From an uncultured Oscillospiraceae bacterium (GTDB taxonomy: Bacteria > Bacillota > Clostridia > Oscillospirales > Oscillospiraceae), in NCBI GenBank assembly GCA_910579725.1, contig CAJTUD010000012.1, forward strand, positions 1 through 9,353: a stretch of 9,353 bases of DNA. Reading direction: 5' to 3'. A program made the translations under genes and the position numbers. This document shows, in pieces, positions 5,441 through 9,353 of this stretch; the first letter of the stretch is position 1; the number at the start of each line of letters is the position of its first letter. Below the pieces are notes generated by a model. It saw nothing but the letters and a program-made list of their open reading frames with translations. It was not told where the DNA came from and searched no databases.

Positions 5441-7303
5441 TTATTTCTTTCTCTTTTTATACGGTTTATGTGAAGTAGCTTTTGTACCTGTTTTTTTTCC
5501 CTTTGACTTATTAGGAATTTTATCCACGGGAATAGTTATTACTCGTGTTACAGATATACTTGAAAAATTTTTTCTTATTGAATTAAAGGCTTCTTTTATT
5601 TTTGCATCGCTTTTCCAAAAAGAAAGTGTGTGTAATGTAGAATTTGCAGGAATAGCTGTTAGGGAGAAAGACCGTGGTGTAGCACTTTTAGTGGTGCGTT
5701 TGGTGGCGCGTTTATTGGTTTTGCTGGAGAGTGAAGGAATATGTCGAAAGGGACGAGTAACAAAACCTGAAATATCTGCAACGCGTTTCATATAAATTAA
5801 CAAATCGTCATTGCTTTGAATTGTGGAGGGAGCGTCAATGAACTTTGGTGGAGGCGTGGTCTTTAAGAAGGGGATTCCTGTGAACCTATCTACCCATGCA
5901 CCTGTTTCCGTATCTTGAATATAATTGCCCGTCCGTTTTTCTTCATATGGAAGCCGTTCCGGTGAAGGAGACCTGGTACGAGATATTCTGGCTATATTTC
6001 TAACTTCTCGTTTGCTTAGCTCGCGCTCGCGTCCACGTTCGCGTGCATATTGACTCCTATAGCTGCCTGTAGCTCCGGGAGATTCCAACTTATGCTGACT
6101 ACGGGAATGGGGTGCAGAGGGATTAATACTAAGAGTATTTGGATATAGACCAGTAATAGTATCTGCGTCTCGAATATTATCCTCTGTTGCAATCGATATA
6201 AAAAAGGCATTCATAATGTGAACTATATTTTTTTCTGGATTCGCGAGATCTATTGGCTCTTTCAATATTTCATTACGCATATAATCATGAGCTATTGCTT
6301 GCATGCCGGTTCCAGCGCTACCGCTCGTATGTGGGGTGCGAAAGGCCCCGGTGTGTCCGCTTACAAATAATTCTCCACCAGGTCCATAAAGTACAAAGAG
6401 TGTTTTATCTGTTGCTGTTCGTAATCCTCCCATAAAACCAAAGAATTCAGCACAAACAAGTGAATCATTAACATAAGGAATCCATTGCATCATATTGGTT
6501 GGAATTATTTCGTGTAGTCCCGCTCCATTCGCCATTTCGTCAGCTACCTTTTTAGGCAAAACTCTAACATTTTTTATATTATATTTAGTTTTGGATTGTA
6601 GTATAAAATCACGCGATTCTGTTCCGCCGAACATCTCCTCATCAAATTTTAGATATGGACGAGCTGTAACATCTCCTTTGATTTCGTATAGTGGTTCGTC
6701 CTTGTTAACTATATCGCGCCCATCAGAATAAAGTCGTGTACGAGAAACGGGCTCTATAAAAACATATTTCGGAGGCATTATGCCGCCTTTTCTAACTCCA
6801 AGAAAATAACATTCTACCCTTTTTGAGGTATCATGGTAAATCATGGGGTTGCTCTGGTAAAGCAAAGGGTCAACATAGTAAATCTTTCCGCTTTCTATTA
6901 TAAATTCTCCTTGTATTACAGGAATTCTATTATTTCCATGCATAGAAGGTATCCTGTTAGCATCTGCATCTCTTTCAAGTAAAGGATTATCGTTTACTGG
7001 AAAGCCATATATAGATGTCGTTTGATTGACGATCCCCATTTTCTGCTGTATAACATGCCCCAATTCATGCTTCAAATGCCGCTCCTGCCCAGGACCTACA
7101 TAAACCTGTGTCCCCTGCGTATAGGCCAGTGCCTGCAACTGGGCAGGTTTATCCGAATTGTAATGCACCTGAACATCGTCAAAGGAGAGACCGCTCCGCT
7201 GCTCAAAGTCCAGCTTCATCTGCGTGGGAATACCCGTCAGATTCGGCTTATTTGTCTGCGCTTTTTGCGGCGACTGCTGCTGCAATTTAGCGTCCATATT
7301 CAT
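5441..7303 (-). CDS. DUF4157 (eCIS core domain) protein, putative injected effector
   Basis: A 620-residue protein without signal peptide. Residues about 20-116 match the DUF4157/eCIS core domain: GIPTQMKLDFEQRSGLSFDDVQVHYNSDKPAQL, ALAYTQGTQVYVGPGQERHLKHELGHVIQQ, and LLERDAD. H79, E80 and H83 form an HExxH motif and E110 could be a third metal ligand. This domain is common in proteins linked to contractile injection systems and often heads toxin or cargo proteins. Residues 130-395 are an unrecognised globular region. Residues 412-450 are rich in RE, RS and SP pairs, and 528-544 and 598-620 are very basic, ending PYKKRKK. DNA coding beyond residue ~92 is strongly AT-rich compared with all neighbours, suggesting an acquired or exchanged C-terminus. 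The ATG at 7303 overlaps the ATPase gene by 17 bases; the in-frame ATG at 7297 has better spacing from AGGCGG and may be the real start. The C-terminal activity is unknown. Confidence 0.9.
   Translation of the reverse strand: MNMDAKLQQQSPQKAQTNKPNLTGIPTQMKLDFEQRSGLSFDDVQVHYNSDKPAQLQALAYTQGTQVYVGPGQERHLKHELGHVIQQKMGIVNQTTSIYGFPVNDNPLLERDADANRIPSMHGNNRIPVIQGEFIIESGKIYYVDPLLYQSNPMIYHDTSKRVECYFLGVRKGGIMPPKYVFIEPVSRTRLYSDGRDIVNKDEPLYEIKGDVTARPYLKFDEEMFGGTESRDFILQSKTKYNIKNVRVLPKKVADEMANGAGLHEIIPTNMMQWIPYVNDSLVCAEFFGFMGGLRTATDKTLFVLYGPGGELFVSGHTGAFRTPHTSGSAGTGMQAIAHDYMRNEILKEPIDLANPEKNIVHIMNAFFISIATEDNIRDADTITGLYPNTLSINPSAPHSRSQHKLESPGATGSYRSQYARERGRERELSKREVRNIARISRTRSPSPERLPYEEKRTGNYIQDTETGAWVDRFTGIPFLKTTPPPKFIDAPSTIQSNDDLLIYMKRVADISGFVTRPFRHIPSLSSKTNKRATKRTTKSATPRSFSLTAIPANSTLHTLSFWKSDAKIKEAFNSIRKNFSSISVTRVITIPVDKIPNKSKGKKTGTKATSHKPYKKRKK
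5444..5512 (-). other. Highly basic C-terminal tail of the effector (NLS-like)
   Basis: Codes for residues 598-620, dominated by Lys with Gly, Thr and Ser, ending PYKKRKK. Another cluster, KTNKRATKRTTKSATPR, lies at residues 528-544 (5722-5672). Such clusters resemble eukaryotic nuclear or nucleolar localisation signals but would also suit nucleic-acid binding. The sequence is direct; the role is inferred. Confidence 0.4.
5954..6070 (-). other. RS/RE-rich low-complexity segment in the effector
   Basis: Codes for residues 412-450, including YARERGRERELSKRE and SRTRSPSPER. Alternating Arg with Ser or Glu, plus SPSP, is unusual in bacteria and recalls eukaryotic SR-type proteins. Mixed Arg codons (CGT, CGC, CGA, CGG, AGA, AGG) argue against a simple trinucleotide slippage tract. 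Confidence 0.5.
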
Positions 7304-9209
7304 TCCCGCCTTTCCCGGTTTTGCACAGTTCCGCCAGCGGCTTTGGCAGAGACTTGTTTCCCTTTTCCAATTCCAATCTCAGCGCAGTGAGGAGGCTGGC
7401 CAAATCGACCTTTTCACGCTTATTACCCAGTGTTTCTACCACAGCGCCCCGGACCGCAGCCAGAATCCGCGCCGGACTGAGCTCCGCCTGGGCCAGCTGC
7501 GCATAGGGCAGCTCCTCCGCGCACCGCTCCGGCGGCAGCGCCTGACGCCACAGCGTTTCCCGCAGCGTGGCGTCAGGCAGGCCGAACCGCACGATGTATT
7601 GGAGCCGCCGCAAGAACGCCTCGTCAAAGTTGCTGAGGAGATTGGTGGATAAAACCGCAATCCCGTCGTACTGCTCAATTTCCTGCAAGAGATAGGACGT
7701 GGAGAGATTGGCGTATTTGTCGTGCCCGGAGGACACCTGCGCTCGCTTTCCAAACAGGGAATCCGCTTCGTCAAACAGCAGAACGCAGTGATTCTCCCTT
7801 GCGCTACGGAAAAGCCGACCCAGGTGCTTTTCCGTTTCTCCTACGTACTTGTCCATAATCTGAGACAGGTCGGCCCGTAGCAGCGGCATTCCCAGCTGGT
7901 TAGCGATGGCCGAGGCCGCCATGGTCTTGCCGGTGCCGGAGGGACCATGAAACACCGCCGTCACGCCCTCCCGCTGCCGGGGCAGGCCCCATTCCGCCAG
8001 CTTATCGCCGCAGAGCACCGCCTGACAGATCAGCTCCAACTGCTCCCGCACATTGTCAGGTAGCACCATATCCTCCAAGGTTACATCGGTCTGATACCGC
8101 ACCCCAAACTCCAAGGCCCCGCCCCGCTGGAGCATGGCCTGCCGGGTGTCCTCCATGGTGACGGCCTGCCGCTCATTGACCGCCGCAGTCCGTAATGCCA
8201 GCCGGGCGGTTTCCAGCACCGCGCCTATGGTCATCGCGCCCTTTGGCGCTGTGTCCGGCTTGGCCTGGGGGACAATCGCGGCCCACACCTCCCGCCGCTG
8301 CTCCGCTGAGAGTTGCCGGGGCAGGCGCACCACCTCTTTTGCTCCCTCCAGTGCCTGATCCTCCTCTACCAGAGCGGCCAGCAGGATTCCGTACTGCCGG
8401 CAAAGCCGCTCCAGCTGCCGGAACACACTCCGGTCAGGGTCAGGCGCGGCGCAGATGGGAGCGTCTAAAAGGGTGGCCAGCGCCGCCATTTCCCGCAGAG
8501 CGTGGTCCTGATCCAGCAGTGAGGACTGGGACAGCTCCTCCGGCTTGGCCCACACCACATGACCGCAGGCGCGGCGTAACAGGGTTTTCCGGCCAGCCCC
8601 GGCGGGGGCGCAGAGGTACAAGGTGTTTTCCATTCCAAAAGCCTGCCAGGATTTCGCCTGCGCCAGTTCGCGCTCATGGAGCGGCAGCCATTGTGTTTCA
8701 TCAGTCATCAGGGGGGTGCAGCCGGAGATCTCCGCCATGGATAGGCCGGTCAGAAAGGCCAGTACGGTGCGGCACAAGATCAGGGGCCGCTCCAGAGGAT
8801 AGGCGGTCAGCTCGGCGGTAGTGAGCAGCAGCCCGCACAGCATGGTATCGCCCGCCAGCTCTGCCAGCGTTTCGCAGCGGCTGGGGTAAAGGGGTGAGAC
8901 CAGCTGTAGGCCGTACTCAATGGTAGGCAGCGCCAGGGCGTATTTCCGGCGAAAGGCGTTTCGCAATCCTCCGTCCATCTCCACAGCCAGCGCCGCCATC
9001 GTTAGAAGGAAGTCCCGTTCCTCCAGCTGGAATTGCTGCCGGAGGAAGGGCGGGGCCAGCTGGACGCCATCGGACGACTGCTCCCGCTCCAAAATCGTAT
9101 GCCACATCTGGCGGCACTGCTCCGCATCTGCTTCTTCCGCAGAAAGAGCCTGAAACAGCGCCAGATATTCTAAAATGCACTGGGAATTACTTTCATAACC
9201 GTTCATCAT
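7287..9209 (-). CDS. AAA+ ATPase of the eCIS (Afp15-like) type
   Basis: A 640-residue cytoplasmic ATPase. Residues 1-190 are a helical N-terminal region. Residues 196-212 (TLYLCAPAGAGRKTLLR) look like a degenerate first P-loop in which the Gly before Lys is replaced by Arg. The second module is intact: Walker A GPSGTGKT at 422-429, YVGETEKHLGRLF at 455-467, Walker B VLLFDEAD at 476-483, sensor 1 STN at 521-523, an RR arginine-finger pair at 534-535, and a sensor 2-like SPAR at 578-581. This inactive-plus-active layout is characteristic of the ATPase in Afp, PVC and related injection systems, thought to act in sheath or particle assembly rather than as a sheath-recycling ClpV. GGAG lies 6 bases before the ATG at 9209; a second ATG follows at 9206. 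The preceding gene stops 3 bases upstream and the effector gene overlaps its end, so it is part of an operon. A phage-derived or moxR-like role is less likely given the DUF4157 neighbour. Confidence 0.9.
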   Translation of the reverse strand: MMNGYESNSQCILEYLALFQALSAEEADAEQCRQMWHTILEREQSSDGVQLAPPFLRQQFQLEERDFLLTMAALAVEMDGGLRNAFRRKYALALPTIEYGLQLVSPLYPSRCETLAELAGDTMLCGLLLTTAELTAYPLERPLILCRTVLAFLTGLSMAEISGCTPLMTDETQWLPLHERELAQAKSWQAFGMENTLYLCAPAGAGRKTLLRRACGHVVWAKPEELSQSSLLDQDHALREMAALATLLDAPICAAPDPDRSVFRQLERLCRQYGILLAALVEEDQALEGAKEVVRLPRQLSAEQRREVWAAIVPQAKPDTAPKGAMTIGAVLETARLALRTAAVNERQAVTMEDTRQAMLQRGGALEFGVRYQTDVTLEDMVLPDNVREQLELICQAVLCGDKLAEWGLPRQREGVTAVFHGPSGTGKTMAASAIANQLGMPLLRADLSQIMDKYVGETEKHLGRLFRSARENHCVLLFDEADSLFGKRAQVSSGHDKYANLSTSYLLQEIEQYDGIAVLSTNLLSNFDEAFLRRLQYIVRFGLPDATLRETLWRQALPPERCAEELPYAQLAQAELSPARILAAVRGAVVETLGNKREKVDLASLLTALRLELEKGNKSLPKPLAELCKTGKGGNEYGR

Positions 9210-9212
9210 CCA

Positions 9213-9353
9213 TCACTCCAAAATCCATTCGCCATTCTCCGGTCCGTCCAGCTCGGCAGGCGGCGGGTCTAATATTTCAGCGCCGCCGTCTAAATAGCTG
9301 TGCCCATCCATCGCGGCCACGCCCTCCAGCCGCACCACTGAATAGGGGACGCC
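9213..9353 (-). CDS. C-terminal end of an unidentified protein (partial, 5' end off the right edge)
   Basis: The minus strand is open from the window edge to a TGA at 9215-9213, giving 46 residues: YSVVRLEGVAAMDGHSYLDG, then an acidic, Pro-rich end finishing GEWILE. The stop lies 3 bases before the ATPase start, typical of genes in one operon, and the composition matches the ATPase gene. In eCIS clusters, structural genes such as baseplate or tape-measure proteins usually precede this ATPase, but the fragment is too short to name. Confidence 0.75.
   Translation of the reverse strand, partial: GVPYSVVRLEGVAAMDGHSYLDGGAEILDPPPAELDGPENGEWILE

Noticed and set aside
7055..7069. HELGH motif as proof of an active metalloprotease
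   Set aside because: HExxH is a normal part of DUF4157 domains, for which protease activity is not established in general; I report the motif but do not name the protein a protease.
8195..8821. Plus-strand open frame of 208 codons
   Set aside because: Pro/Ala/Arg-rich shadow of the GC-rich AAA+ ATPase gene, no domain signal.

Overview
The window reads as accessory DNA from a moderately GC-rich Firmicute of the class Clostridia, most likely a gut anaerobe related to the Oscillospiraceae or Lachnospiraceae. That placement is inferred from the AAAGG-type ribosome binding sites, a Gram-positive signal peptide, a MalT-like LuxR regulator, and a clostridial-style surface protein with Cys/His clusters and Gly-rich repeats. 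No ribosomal or other marker gene is present to confirm it. All genes lie on the minus strand, so they are read from the right end to the left.

Right part (9353 to 5441): the distal end of an operon that I interpret as an extracellular contractile injection system (eCIS, the Afp/PVC/MAC family of phage-tail-like injectors). It holds the last 46 codons of an unidentified gene, then a 640-residue AAA+ ATPase of the eCIS/Afp15 type (a degenerate first P-loop and an intact second ATPase module). A 620-residue protein follows, whose N-terminus is a DUF4157 (eCIS core) domain with an HELGH motif. Its start codon overlaps the ATPase gene. The remaining ~500 residues match no family I know, are encoded in strikingly AT-rich DNA, and end in RS-rich and very basic segments. 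I read it as an eCIS cargo protein.

Middle (5440 to 5263): the only real intergenic region. It has a well-spaced sigma-A-like promoter (TTTACA, 17 bp, TAAAAT) whose -35 element sits inside a GGGATG/CATCCC dyad. The leader that follows contains two perfect palindromes (30 bp and 26 bp) sharing 7 bp, so their RNA hairpins would be mutually exclusive.

Left part (5262 to 1): a second transcription unit of three tightly coupled genes. These are a 781-residue MalT-like STAND/LuxR regulator, a 260-residue protein resembling a response-regulator receiver that has lost its phospho-acceptor Asp, and a large secreted Gly-rich repeat protein that runs off the left edge. Both junctions are ATGA overlaps of start and stop codons. 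The cassette looks like a regulator, an accessory pseudo-receiver and a surface protein made together, directly beside an injection-system operon. Whether the regulator also controls the eCIS operon cannot be decided from this window.
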